A stretch of DNA of 15,971 nt from Bacillota bacterium. Its GTDB lineage: Bacteria > Bacillota > Clostridia > Lachnospirales > Cellulosilyticaceae. Of this stretch, positions 7,443 to 14,812 are shown in pieces. The DNA is taken from NCBI GenBank assembly GCA_023393125.1, contig JAEWMQ010000057.1, positions 1 to 15,971 of the forward strand, given 5' to 3'. The notes beneath the pieces were generated by a model that worked only from the letters and a program-made list of their open reading frames with translations, had not been told where the DNA came from and did no database searches. Position numbers and translations under genes: made by a program. The stretch's first letter is position 1; every line of letters starts with the position of its first letter.

Positions 7443-7826
7443 TCAGTCCTCCCTTGTATTTTCATCAATAAAATCTTTTAATTCCCTTAAATCTTGATCT
7501 GTAATGGTATTTCCATTGTATAAAGCTGCTATGAGACTCTTAACAGAATTACCATGTAGTCTTTCAAGAAAAGATTTGCTTTCATTTTGCAAATAACTCT
7601 TTTCTTCTATAATAGCTGTATAAACATTAGATTTACCTACACGCTCACTTTGTATAAACCCTCTCTCTACTAACCGTGCTAAGAAATTGAGCACCGTCGT
7701 ATTCCCCCAAGTCTTCACACCTTTTAATTGGCTCATAATATAAGCTGAAGTCACTTCCTCTTTAGCTTCCCATATAATCTTCATAATCTCTAACTCTGCA
7801 TCTGGTAATCTCTTAATCTTCTCCAT
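7443..7826 (-). CDS. blaI: BlaI/MecI-family winged-helix repressor
   Basis: A small dimeric DNA-binding repressor of the BlaI/MecI/CopY family. The chosen start gives 127 residues opening MEKIKRLPDAELEIMKIIWE, the standard N-terminus, with AAGGAG placed correctly upstream. A longer frame opening at 7895 is rejected because it would begin inside the -35 box. The winged-helix core covers about residues 8-75, including TTVLNFLARLVERGF as the recognition-helix region and a wing (VGKSNVYTAI). The C-terminal helices (about 80-125, ESKSFLERLHGNSVKSLIAAL) form the dimer and contain the region usually cut by the partner protease. It is the first gene of a two-gene operon with the M56 sensor and should autoregulate through the paired operators at 7838-7881. 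Any target beyond its own operon is not visible here. Confidence 0.93.
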   Translation of the reverse strand: MEKIKRLPDAELEIMKIIWEAKEEVTSAYIMSQLKGVKTWGNTTVLNFLARLVERGFIQSERVGKSNVYTAIIEEKSYLQNESKSFLERLHGNSVKSLIAALYNGNTITDQDLRELKDFIDENTRED

Positions 7827-7837
7827 TTTTTCTCCTT

Positions 7838-7895
7838 CGACAACTGTAGAATAACTTCTTGTTTTCATTCTACACTTGTCGAAAATACGTGTCAA
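7838..7895 (-). promoter_or_regulatory. blaI-blaR1 promoter with two BlaI-type operators
   Basis: On the minus strand TTGACA (7890-7895), a 17-bp spacer and TAGAAT (7867-7872) make a strong sigma-A promoter. Two near-identical sites, TTCTACACTTGTCG (7868-7881, plus strand) and CGACAACTGTAGAA (7838-7851, plus strand), are inverted copies that differ at one base. Each contains TACA-NN-TGTC, close to the known BlaI/MecI TACANNTGTA core. One site covers the -10 and part of the spacer; the other lies just downstream of the start point. This is the layout expected for autorepression. Confidence 0.82.
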
Positions 7896-7962
7896 TAGAC
7901 AAATAACTATGTATACTCTAATTTTCTTAATTCCAATAGCTAATTAACCACCAATATAAATA

Positions 7963-8231
7963 GTAATTTGTAGAGGCGTTTATGAGAAAGGTTGCTGGGA
8001 GGAAATGAGAGGGCAGACCTATCTTCCAGGGTTCCGGTTCAAGTTTTTTGAGGCACTAGGCTCGTTTATTTGGATGAACGTGCGAAAACTCGCTACGCTC
8101 AAACACTCGCACTAAAATCCATCCAAAACACTCACCAAGTGCCTCTAAAAAACTCTCCCAAGTCACCCTTCCAGATAGCCCTCCCCTCTCATTTCTTCCA
8201 AAGTTATTGAGCTCATAAACGTTCCTGACAA
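7963..8231 (+). repeat. R1 palindromic repeat, copy B, full length
   Basis: A roughly 269-bp imperfect palindrome. Paired blocks from outside in: GTTTATGAG (7979-7986 region) with CTCATAAAC (8212-8220); GAGGAAATGAGAGGG (8000-8013 region) with CCCCTCTCATTTCTTCC (8184-8199); CTATCTTCCAGG (8019-8030) with CCAGATAG (8171-8178); GAGGCACTAGG (8050-8060) with CAAGTGCCTC (8136-8145). At the centre is the hairpin module 8069-8127. The left arm matches the reverse complement of 1-170. No open reading frame or RNA-gene signature was found. Confidence 0.88.
8069..8127 (-). repeat. Covarying hairpin module, copy 2
   Basis: The outer stem TTTGGATG (8069-8076) pairs with CATCCAAA (8120-8127). The inner stem GTGCGA (8080-8085) pairs with TCGCAC (8107-8112). 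On the minus strand the loop reads GTGTTTGAGCGTAGCGAG, identical to copy 3 (8418-8482). It forms the tip of repeat R1. Confidence 0.87.
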
Positions 8232-8302
8232 TAAAGTGGCGTGAGAAAAATATAATGGTATTTTAAACTTACAAGCCAGTTTTTCATATCTCGCCGTCCC
8301 AG
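8232..8302 (+). repeat. R3 palindromic segment, copy B, short form
   Basis: GTGGCGTGAGAAAAAT (about 8237-8252) is roughly complementary to TTTTTCATATCTCGCCGTCCC (about 8280-8300). The same outer arms occur, much further apart, at 5146-5326. The central hairpin of copy A is absent here. It joins repeats R1 and R2. Confidence 0.55.
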
Positions 8303-8585
8303 TAATAACGTATAAAGCTTCTTAGTAGTTTATTCTTGTAAAGCAGTAGCTATGTAGGGAGACTAGTGGACTTGCTGGAAGATGCCTTGGAGCAGAGCTT
8401 AGAAACTCTTAATGAAGTAATCCTTATGGGTTTTAGGGCGAGTGTTTGAGCGTAGCGAGTTTTCGCCCGTTCATAAGGATTACGAATTTAGAGTTTCTTA
8501 GCAAAGTGAGATAGCAGCTGGAAGCAAGTACACTAGTCGGACTATATAGCGGCAACTTAACTTTATACAGTATTATTCAAATTTC
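8303..8585 (-). repeat. R2 palindromic repeat, copy B, full length
   Basis: A roughly 283-bp imperfect palindrome. Paired blocks include GACTAGTGGACTTGCT (8361-8376) with AGCAAGTACACTAGTC (8523-8538) and AGAAACTCTTAA (8401-8412) with the AATTTAGAGTTTCT block ending at 8498. The centre carries the hairpin module 8418-8482. The reverse complement matches copy A (4935-5116) on both sides of that centre. It ends in CAAATTTC (8578-8585). Confidence 0.87.
8418..8482 (+). repeat. Covarying hairpin module, copy 3
   Basis: A perfect 11-bp outer stem TAATCCTTATG (8418-8428) pairs with CATAAGGATTA (8472-8482). The inner stem GGGCGA (8436-8441) pairs with TCGCCC (8463-8468). An apical GC-GTA-GC mini-hairpin (8450-8456) sits in the loop. 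The internal loops GGTTTTA and GTT are as in copy 1. The stem sequence is quite different from copies 1 and 2, yet fully paired. Confidence 0.88.
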
Positions 8586-8697
8586 TATTTAACGTTAATA
8601 CCTAATCTTTTACTTTTGGCTAATTTCCATAAATTTCTAATTTTTATAAGCCCAAAAATCTCTCTTCTTGTTTCTCCCTTTGCAGTTCATTTTATTG

Positions 8698-8703
8698 TAT
8701 AAT
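8698..8703 (+). promoter_or_regulatory. Possible -10 box for glgP
   Basis: A perfect TATAAT lies about 80 bases before the start codon of the phosphorylase. No good -35 box is present at the right distance, so the call rests on the -10 alone. The rest of 8586-8783 is AT-rich and shows no hairpin or riboswitch-like structure. Confidence 0.35.
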
Positions 8704-8783
8704 ATATATTGACTATTCTTTCATTTTTGTATTTTTAGGATGAATGCTAGGATTTTATCTTATATATCACTGGAGGTACACCT

Positions 8784-11243
8784 ATGCCATATGGATTTAA
8801 TAAAGAAAAATTTAAAGGCGAAATATTGGACCACATTAGAAACTTCTCTCGTAAAACTCTAGAAGATGCTTCTCCACAGGAGCTTTATCAAGCTGTTGCT
8901 TTTGCTGTGCGTGATATTATAACAGATGACTGGATTGAAACCCAACATACTTATAATTCCAACACTCCTAAAACACTTTACTATTTATCCATGGAATTTT
9001 TAGTAGGTCGTGCTCTAGGTAATAATCTTGTAAACATGGGCATTATGTCAAGTGTTCAAGAAGTTTTAGAAGAACTTAACTTCACCATTGATATTAATAA
9101 AATAGAAGCGCAGGAGCCTGACGCTGGCCTTGGGAATGGCGGGCTTGGCAGACTTGCTGCTTGTTTTTTAGATTCTCTTTCTACTCTTTCTTATCCTGCT
9201 TATGGATGCGGTATTCGCTATAACTATGGTATTTTCAAACAACAAATCGAAGATGGCTGTCAGGTAGAATATCCTGATGACTGGTTAGCTAACGGCAATC
9301 CTTGGGAAGTTAAGCGTAATGATAATGCAGAGGAAATCAAGTTCGGTGGAACTGTACGTAGTTACATGGATGAAAACGGCAGGCTTCATTTTGTCCAAGA
9401 AAATTATGATTCTGTTTTAGCTATTCCTTACGACATGCCTATTGTTGGTTATAAAAATGGTTTTGTAAACGCCCTTAGGTTATGGGATGCTGAAGCACCA
9501 CAAAAATTTATCCTTCGTTTTTTCGATCAAGGAGCCTACGAAAAAGCTGTAGAACAACAAACTCTTGCCAAAACCTTAGTAGAAGTACTCTATCCTAATG
9601 ACAATCATTACAAGGGCAAAGAGCTTCGTTTAAAACAACAGTACTTCTTTGTATCAGCTACTGTCCAACAAGCTATTGCTAAATTTAAGCGCTCTAATCC
9701 TAATATCTATATGCTTCCTGAGAAGGTAGTCTTCCAGATGAATGATACACATCCTGCTATTGCTGTAGCTGAACTTATGCGCATTCTTCTAGATCAAGAA
9801 GGACTAACTTGGGAAGATGCCTTTGACATTACTAGCCGTACTTGTGCTTATACAAATCATACTATTATGATTGAAGCACTAGAAACTTGGCCTATTGACT
9901 TATTCCAAAAGTTACTTCCTCGTATTTATCAAATTATTGAAGAACTTAATAGACGTTTTTGCACAGAACTTAGAGATGTTTATCACCAGCCAGAGCATAT
10001 TATTCGTAACATGAGTATTATTTCTGATGGACAAATTAAAATGGCCTATCTCGCTATTGTAGGTAGCTTCTCCGTCAATGGTGTAGCTGCTATTCATACA
10101 GAAATTCTAAAGAATAATGTGCTTAAAAACTTCTATCATATTTATCCCAATAAATTTAATAACAAAACAAATGGCATTACTCAAAGACGTTGGCTAGGTC
10201 ATGCTAATCCTAAGTTAGCTACTCTTATTACAGAGACAATCGGTGATGCGTGGTATACAGACCTTACACACTTAAAAAAATTAGTACCTTATAGCAAGGA
10301 CAAAGCCTTTATAGAAAAATATAGTGATATTAAATATAGCAATAAGGTTCGTCTTGCTGATTATATTAAAGAGCATAATGGTATTATTGTTAATCCTGAT
10401 TCCATTTTTGACGTTCAGGTTAAGCGTCTTCATGAATATAAGCGTCAGCTCATGAATGTACTCCATATTCTTATGCTTTATAATGAAATTAAAGCTAAAC
10501 CTAATGGGAACTATGTACCTCGCACCTTTATTTTTGGCGCCAAGGCAGCTCCTGGCTACACAAGAGCTAAGCTTATTATAAGGCTCATTAATGCTGTAGC
10601 CGACTTAATCAATAATGATCCTGCAACAAAAGAATACTTAACAGTTGTTTTTATTGAAAATTACTGTGTATCTAATGCAGAAATTATTATTCCAGCTGCT
10701 AATGTTAGCGAACAAATTTCTACTGCTAGCAAAGAGGCTTCCGGTACAAGTAATATGAAATTCATGCTTAATGGTGCTCTAACCATAGGTACCCTAGATG
10801 GTGCTAATATAGAAATTTTTGAAGAAGTAGGTAAAGAAAATATCTTTATCTTTGGTCTAACATGTGAAGAAGTACTTAATCTTTATCAATCAGGACAATA
10901 TAATCCGTGGGATATTTACAACAATGATGCAGAAATTCATGGCACTTTAAAGCTACTCATTAATGGCGTTCTTTCACCAAAGAATCCCGGTCTATTTGTA
11001 GAGCTATATGAGTCTCTACTAAATAGGGCTGGTGATAATTTAGCTGATCCGTATTTTATTTTAAAAGATCTTCGTGCTTATCATACAACTCAAAAGGTCA
11101 TAGAATATGCCTATTTAGATGAAATCACTTGGAATCAGAAGGCCATTATTAATACGGCTTGCTCTGGCAAATTTAGTTCTGATCGTACAATTAAACAATA
11201 TGCAGATGAAATCTGGGGATTAAAACCATTAAAAGTACGTTAA
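8784..11243 (+). CDS. glgP: Glycogen/maltodextrin phosphorylase (GT35)
   Basis: A cytoplasmic enzyme that uses phosphate to release glucose-1-phosphate from the non-reducing ends of alpha-1,4-glucans. The 819 residues are normal for the family and the whole chain aligns by eye with GT35 proteins. Hallmarks include the N-terminal YYLSMEFLVGRAL block, EPDAGLGNGGLGRLAACFLDS, the FQMNDTHPAIAVAELMRIL block, and the pyridoxal-phosphate segment EASGTSNMKFMLNG followed by GTLDGANIEI. K659 of NMKF is the predicted cofactor-binding lysine. GGAGG (8772-8776) is 7 bases before the ATG. No other glycogen gene is adjacent, so it appears to be a stand-alone gene; no clear terminator lies between it and the next gene. 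Glycogen versus maltodextrin preference cannot be told from sequence. Confidence 0.96.
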   Translation: MPYGFNKEKFKGEILDHIRNFSRKTLEDASPQELYQAVAFAVRDIITDDWIETQHTYNSNTPKTLYYLSMEFLVGRALGNNLVNMGIMSSVQEVLEELNFTIDINKIEAQEPDAGLGNGGLGRLAACFLDSLSTLSYPAYGCGIRYNYGIFKQQIEDGCQVEYPDDWLANGNPWEVKRNDNAEEIKFGGTVRSYMDENGRLHFVQENYDSVLAIPYDMPIVGYKNGFVNALRLWDAEAPQKFILRFFDQGAYEKAVEQQTLAKTLVEVLYPNDNHYKGKELRLKQQYFFVSATVQQAIAKFKRSNPNIYMLPEKVVFQMNDTHPAIAVAELMRILLDQEGLTWEDAFDITSRTCAYTNHTIMIEALETWPIDLFQKLLPRIYQIIEELNRRFCTELRDVYHQPEHIIRNMSIISDGQIKMAYLAIVGSFSVNGVAAIHTEILKNNVLKNFYHIYPNKFNNKTNGITQRRWLGHANPKLATLITETIGDAWYTDLTHLKKLVPYSKDKAFIEKYSDIKYSNKVRLADYIKEHNGIIVNPDSIFDVQVKRLHEYKRQLMNVLHILMLYNEIKAKPNGNYVPRTFIFGAKAAPGYTRAKLIIRLINAVADLINNDPATKEYLTVVFIENYCVSNAEIIIPAANVSEQISTASKEASGTSNMKFMLNGALTIGTLDGANIEIFEEVGKENIFIFGLTCEEVLNLYQSGQYNPWDIYNNDAEIHGTLKLLINGVLSPKNPGLFVELYESLLNRAGDNLADPYFILKDLRAYHTTQKVIEYAYLDEITWNQKAIINTACSGKFSSDRTIKQYADEIWGLKPLKVR

Positions 11244-11278
11244 AATAACAACATATTCACATTAACTCCTTATAGTCA

Positions 11279-11287
11279 TGCTATAAT
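11279..11287 (+). promoter_or_regulatory. Extended -10 promoter of the USP-like gene
   Basis: TGCTATAAT is a perfect extended -10 element (TGnTATAAT). A weak TTCACA lies 20 bases upstream of the TATAAT. The start point would be near 11294, about 30 bases before the ATG. Confidence 0.65.
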
Positions 11288-11324
11288 TAAAGAGTAAATT
11301 TTTTAATATAGGGGAGTGATAAAC

Positions 11325-11732
11325 ATGAATTACAAAGTTTTAGTTGGCATCACTATTCAAGAAAACAGCCGTCGTCTCATTGCAGAAGGTTTTAAGCTCT
11401 CTGGGGCTATAGATGCACCACTTCATATTTTGCACATTAGAAAAGGAGAAACCATCTTTGATAGACCTGAAAGCAGTGAGCTCCTCTCAGATCTATTTGC
11501 CTATGGTGGCGAATTAGGTGGTGAAGTTCACTTCCTATGTAGTAATAATATTCCTGAAACTATTACGAGCTTTATCAAAGAAAATAATATAACACATCTA
11601 GTGATAGGCGAAGCACCTAACGGCAATACTATCTCACCAAGATCTAGTGTATATGAACAACTCAAATCACAAATTGGAAATATTGAACTTATTGTACTTC
11701 CTAGGGAAGTTACTGAAGATAAAATGGCATAG
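11325..11732 (+). CDS. Universal stress protein-like (KdpD-type USP domain)
   Basis: A 135-residue single-domain protein with the alpha/beta fold of the universal stress family, closest in appearance to the USP domain of KdpD. Visible signs: an N-terminal strand YKVLVGIT, a following helix of the pattern SRRLIAEGFKLSG, HILHIRKG as the second strand, and ITHLVIGEAPNG, resembling the IVIG nucleotide-loop region. The C-terminal IELIVLPRE strand fits the fold. The ATG at 11325 is preferred because GGGGAG (11311-11316) lies 8 bases upstream; the GTG at 11316 overlaps that ribosome site. The role is unknown. It may bind ATP or a cyclic dinucleotide, as some relatives do, but the sequence does not show which. 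Confidence 0.75.
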   Translation: MNYKVLVGITIQENSRRLIAEGFKLSGAIDAPLHILHIRKGETIFDRPESSELLSDLFAYGGELGGEVHFLCSNNIPETITSFIKENNITHLVIGEAPNGNTISPRSSVYEQLKSQIGNIELIVLPREVTEDKMA

Positions 11733-11736
11733 AAAT

Positions 11737-11787
11737 TATAAAAAATGGATACTATACACCCTTCATGTATAGTATCCATTTTTTATA
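11737..11787. terminator. Bidirectional rho-independent terminator
   Basis: A perfect 22-bp stem (11737-11758 with 11766-11787) with a 7-base loop. A runs on the left and T runs on the right give a T-tract on either strand. It lies between the convergent USP-like gene and the lyase gene, ending 8 bases before the lyase stop codon. Confidence 0.92.
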
Positions 11788-11795
11788 TGATAAAC

Positions 11796-14525
11796 TCACT
11801 CCCTACTACTGGTTGCAATGACATTTCCACTTGCACCTAATAGCTCTAAAGTATATTTAAACTGAGTATTTGGCGTTCCATTAGAAATCATTCCGAAACT
11901 TGCTACACCATTTGGCGCAAGCTTTGCTTGCCATGAAGCTGGTGTAATAACAAGCTCATTTCCTTGTTCTACTATATCTACATTCCAGTAACTTGTTAGG
12001 TTAAATTCTGATTTTAATAATCTAAGTCTCCAGTTCTCACATGTAGATGTTCCCTGATTAGTAACTTTTAAATCTACTCCGAAGGCTCCTCCCCAATTAT
12101 TTATAGTTGCCTCTAATTTTACTGCCTCACTTGATGGCGTAGGTGTTGGCGTAGGTGTTGGCGTAGGTGTTGGTGTTGAAGCCACTTCTTCTAGAATCCA
12201 CCTTTGATTAGCTCCACCTGTAAAGGTCCATTCACATATATTAGCACCATTATTAGTACTATTTTCATAAACATCTAAGCCAGATCTATCATTACTTACT
12301 TTAGTTACAATACCATAACTTCCATTTTCAGCTACAACAAATTTAAATAATTGTGCATCCGAATTCGTATCTTGATAGATTTGAATATTAGTACCATCAC
12401 TAGTCTTACCATAATCTACATCTAATAAATAACTACCATCACCTACTCCTGAATAAAGCTTATAATAGCCATTGCTAGCAGACTTCACTAGCCATGTATT
12501 ATAAGGCCTAGCACTATTGGCTCCCCATTGTTGTACATTAGTTCCGTTAGCAGCTATGCCACCTGCTACATCTAGATATAAACCACTTTTTACATTTTTG
12601 ATTGTATAGCTACCTTCTTTAATTTGTGCCCCTTCTACCACCTCTGGCTCATTGATAACCTTTTTCTCTAAGTAACTTCCTACTGTATAAACTGAAGGCT
12701 GCATAGGTGTCTTCATATCTGGCCCAATATAATAGCTTGGATGTGGTGGTTGATTATAAGCTACATTTTGCCATGCAATAGCGCTCCTATATTGGGTGTC
12801 ATGCATTAAAGTATATAACTTACTGTCTGTTAATGTAGTTGTTGTATAAATTCTAAGAGCTGTATCATTGGAAGTTGGCCATATCACTTCCTCTCTCCAA
12901 TCCCCTAAAATATCACCTGATAAACTTGGTGTTGCTTTAGTAGAATTATTAGAGTGTACATCAACTCCTGTTAATAAACGATCTGTAGTTTTTGTCCTAT
13001 AATTCCATTTACTAATATATGTCTTATCTAATCCTTCACGATAAAGGTCTCCATCCCACCAAATCGCAAAATTAATGCCAAATTTACCTATATTAATATT
13101 AGTAGCATTGCCATTCTTATCAAAAATACCTGCTGAAGAAATAGCCACATAGGGATAAAAATCTGGATCAACATTTGCAATAAGACCGCGTCCTACATCT
13201 GTTCCTGTTTTTACACCCCAAAGAGATTTACCTGTTTTGGCATCTCTTAATTGTACGCTTTCTATATTACTACCTTTTTCTTCATGCACTTGAAAAATCT
13301 CAAGTCCACTATGTGTAGGGTCAAAATCACCTACATGAAGAGCATCTCCATGTCCCATACCTGTTGTATATAGACCCTTTCCTGTATGGTCAATCACTGC
13401 AGAGCCATAGATAATTTCATCATAACCATCACCATCTACATCTGCTATAGAAAGATTATGGTTACCCTGCCCTGCATATCCACTATTACCAGACGTATTG
13501 GTATCAAAAGTCCATTTCTTATTAAGCTTACCACCACTCACTTCATAGGCCGAAATAACTGCTCTTGTATAATAACCTCTAGCCATAATTAAATAAGGCT
13601 TTTGACCATCTAAATAGGCAACGCCTGCAAGAAAACGGTCTACACGATTACCATAACTATCTCCCCAACTACTCACTGTCCCTCTTTGAGGCGTAAAATC
13701 TATAGTATTAATAATTTTACCTGTCTCCCCATCAAATAAGGTCAGATATTCAGGGCCACTTAATATGTAACCACTGCTATTACGATAATCTTTTGAAGCA
13801 TCTCCTATAATAGTCCCATCTCCAGCCTTAGTACCATCAGCTGTCTTCATTGCAACCTCTGCTCTACCATCCCCATCGAAGTCATAGGCTATAAATTGGG
13901 TATAATGTGCTCCTGCTCTAATATTTTTCCCTAGATCAATACGCCACCTTTGTGTCCCATCTAGTTCATAACAATCCATGTAAACGTTAGAAGTATAACC
14001 TGATTTTGAATTATCTTGTGAGTCACTAGGATCCCACTTTAAAATAATTTCATAAGCACCATCTCCATCAACATCTGCTACGGTAGCATCATTAGCTGAA
14101 TAAATATCTCCCGGTTTGTTAATAGGTACATCTAAATAATTATTATTCCATACACCGATGCTATCAGATTCTGTTTGTTCACTTCCGTTTACTACAGTTC
14201 TTACATAATAAGAGTCTGTAACCTTTCCGTTGTTATCCATATAATTAGTACTATTTGAAATAGGCCCTGCAACTTTTGTACCATTTCGATAAATATTAAA
14301 ACCTGTATCATAGCTTTCCGTTCCTAATAATCTCCAAGATAAAAATATGCCCTCATTCACTTTCACTGCTACCAATCCCCTATCTAGCGCTTCAACTTGT
14401 CTTGTCGTAGCTGCCTTTGTAGGAATCGTTATGCCAGTTAGAGTCCCTGCACCTATCATTGATAAAGTCAGTACTTTAGCTAGTGTTTTTCTAAACTTAA
14501 ATTTGTTTTTTAAACATAGATCCAT
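11796..14525 (-). CDS. Secreted rhamnogalacturonan lyase (PL11) with beta-trefoil and CBM2-like modules
   Basis: An extracellular pectin-degrading enzyme that cleaves the rhamnogalacturonan I backbone by beta-elimination. The 909 residues begin with a signal peptide (about 1-39, ending TKAA). A small beta domain (about 45-120, ALDRGLVAV...WRLLG) and a large beta-propeller (about 130-620) form the PL11 unit, similar to Bacillus YesW. Calcium-type loops are plain: DVDGDG (151-156), DFDGDG (215-220) and another DVDGDG near 365. The HGDALHVGDFDP motif lies at about 388-400. A ricin-type beta-trefoil (CBM13-like, about 638-780) with repeated LDV and QxW-like motifs follows. A Thr-Pro linker (about 784-797) leads to a C-terminal module with spaced Trp residues (NNW, NWRL, YWN, SWQ) resembling CBM2, which normally binds cellulose. 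AGGAGG sits 7 bases before the ATG. No sugar transporter or regulator gene is adjacent. Confidence 0.93.
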   Translation of the reverse strand: MDLCLKNKFKFRKTLAKVLTLSMIGAGTLTGITIPTKAATTRQVEALDRGLVAVKVNEGIFLSWRLLGTESYDTGFNIYRNGTKVAGPISNSTNYMDNNGKVTDSYYVRTVVNGSEQTESDSIGVWNNNYLDVPINKPGDIYSANDATVADVDGDGAYEIILKWDPSDSQDNSKSGYTSNVYMDCYELDGTQRWRIDLGKNIRAGAHYTQFIAYDFDGDGRAEVAMKTADGTKAGDGTIIGDASKDYRNSSGYILSGPEYLTLFDGETGKIINTIDFTPQRGTVSSWGDSYGNRVDRFLAGVAYLDGQKPYLIMARGYYTRAVISAYEVSGGKLNKKWTFDTNTSGNSGYAGQGNHNLSIADVDGDGYDEIIYGSAVIDHTGKGLYTTGMGHGDALHVGDFDPTHSGLEIFQVHEEKGSNIESVQLRDAKTGKSLWGVKTGTDVGRGLIANVDPDFYPYVAISSAGIFDKNGNATNINIGKFGINFAIWWDGDLYREGLDKTYISKWNYRTKTTDRLLTGVDVHSNNSTKATPSLSGDILGDWREEVIWPTSNDTALRIYTTTTLTDSKLYTLMHDTQYRSAIAWQNVAYNQPPHPSYYIGPDMKTPMQPSVYTVGSYLEKKVINEPEVVEGAQIKEGSYTIKNVKSGLYLDVAGGIAANGTNVQQWGANSARPYNTWLVKSASNGYYKLYSGVGDGSYLLDVDYGKTSDGTNIQIYQDTNSDAQLFKFVVAENGSYGIVTKVSNDRSGLDVYENSTNNGANICEWTFTGGANQRWILEEVASTPTPTPTPTPTPTPSSEAVKLEATINNWGGAFGVDLKVTNQGTSTCENWRLRLLKSEFNLTSYWNVDIVEQGNELVITPASWQAKLAPNGVASFGMISNGTPNTQFKYTLELLGASGNVIATSSRE
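12136..12171 (-). repeat. Tandem 12-bp repeat coding the Thr-Pro linker
   Basis: Three exact copies of GGCGTAGGTGTT (plus strand) encode TPTP units between the beta-trefoil and the CBM2-like module. Each unit is in frame, so slippage would change linker length without breaking the protein. Confidence 0.9.
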
Positions 14526-14597
14526 ATTTTACCTCCTATAATTATTTTTATTAATTATCTTATTTTTATTAGTGTAAATCTACTAATAACATCTAAG

Positions 14598-14616
14598 ATG
14601 TAGGTTATTCCTACAT
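14598..14616. promoter_or_regulatory. Inverted repeat upstream of the lyase gene
   Basis: ATGTAGG (14598-14604) and CCTACAT (14610-14616) are perfect inverted halves around TTATT, about 75-90 bases upstream of the lyase start codon. It could be an operator for a pectin-responsive regulator. It is too short and lacks the T-tract for a terminator. No regulator is identified. Confidence 0.4.
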
Positions 14617-14759
14617 TATTTGTCCTTCATTCTAAAATTTTGATAGAATCTAAAATACTTTCAAATTCCTTATATAACTGAATAGATTAAACACTCCATA
14701 ATAACCACCTATATTAATGGAGAAATTTTAGTAATCTTGTTATCTTTTGTCCTCGTTTG

Positions 14760-14768
14760 TGATATACT
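14760..14768 (+). promoter_or_regulatory. Extended -10 promoter of the Sua5 gene
   Basis: TGATATACT is an extended -10 (TGn followed by TATACT). No strong -35 box is present. Downstream, ATTAGTAA occurs twice (14778-14785 and 14791-14798) in the short leader; its meaning is unknown. Confidence 0.55.
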
Positions 14769-14812
14769 ATATGACAGATTAGTAACATTAATTAGTAATG
14801 GGAGTCCTTGAC

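Noticed and set aside
7827..7895. Longer N-terminus for BlaI
   Set aside because: It would begin inside the TTGACA box and run through both operators. The start at 7826 has a good ribosome site and the usual family N-terminus.
4935..8585. CRISPR array or integron attC sites in the repeat regions
   Set aside because: There are no short, evenly spaced direct repeats with unique spacers. The palindromes lack the attC core-site pattern, and no integrase or cas gene is present.
7963..8585. Degenerate transposase gene inside the repeats
   Set aside because: No frame in either array gives a protein-like sequence, and the two arrays share structure rather than codons.
11316..11324. GTG start for the USP-like protein
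   Set aside because: The GTG is part of the GGGGAG ribosome site that serves the ATG at 11325.
14526..14760. Riboswitch or T-box leader between the lyase and Sua5 genes
   Set aside because: Apart from the short dyad at 14598-14616, no multi-stem structure or recognised riboswitch or T-box sequence was found.
14798..14812. ATG start five codons upstream for Sua5
   Set aside because: It overlaps the GGGAG ribosome site of the ATG at 14813 and has no good ribosome site of its own.
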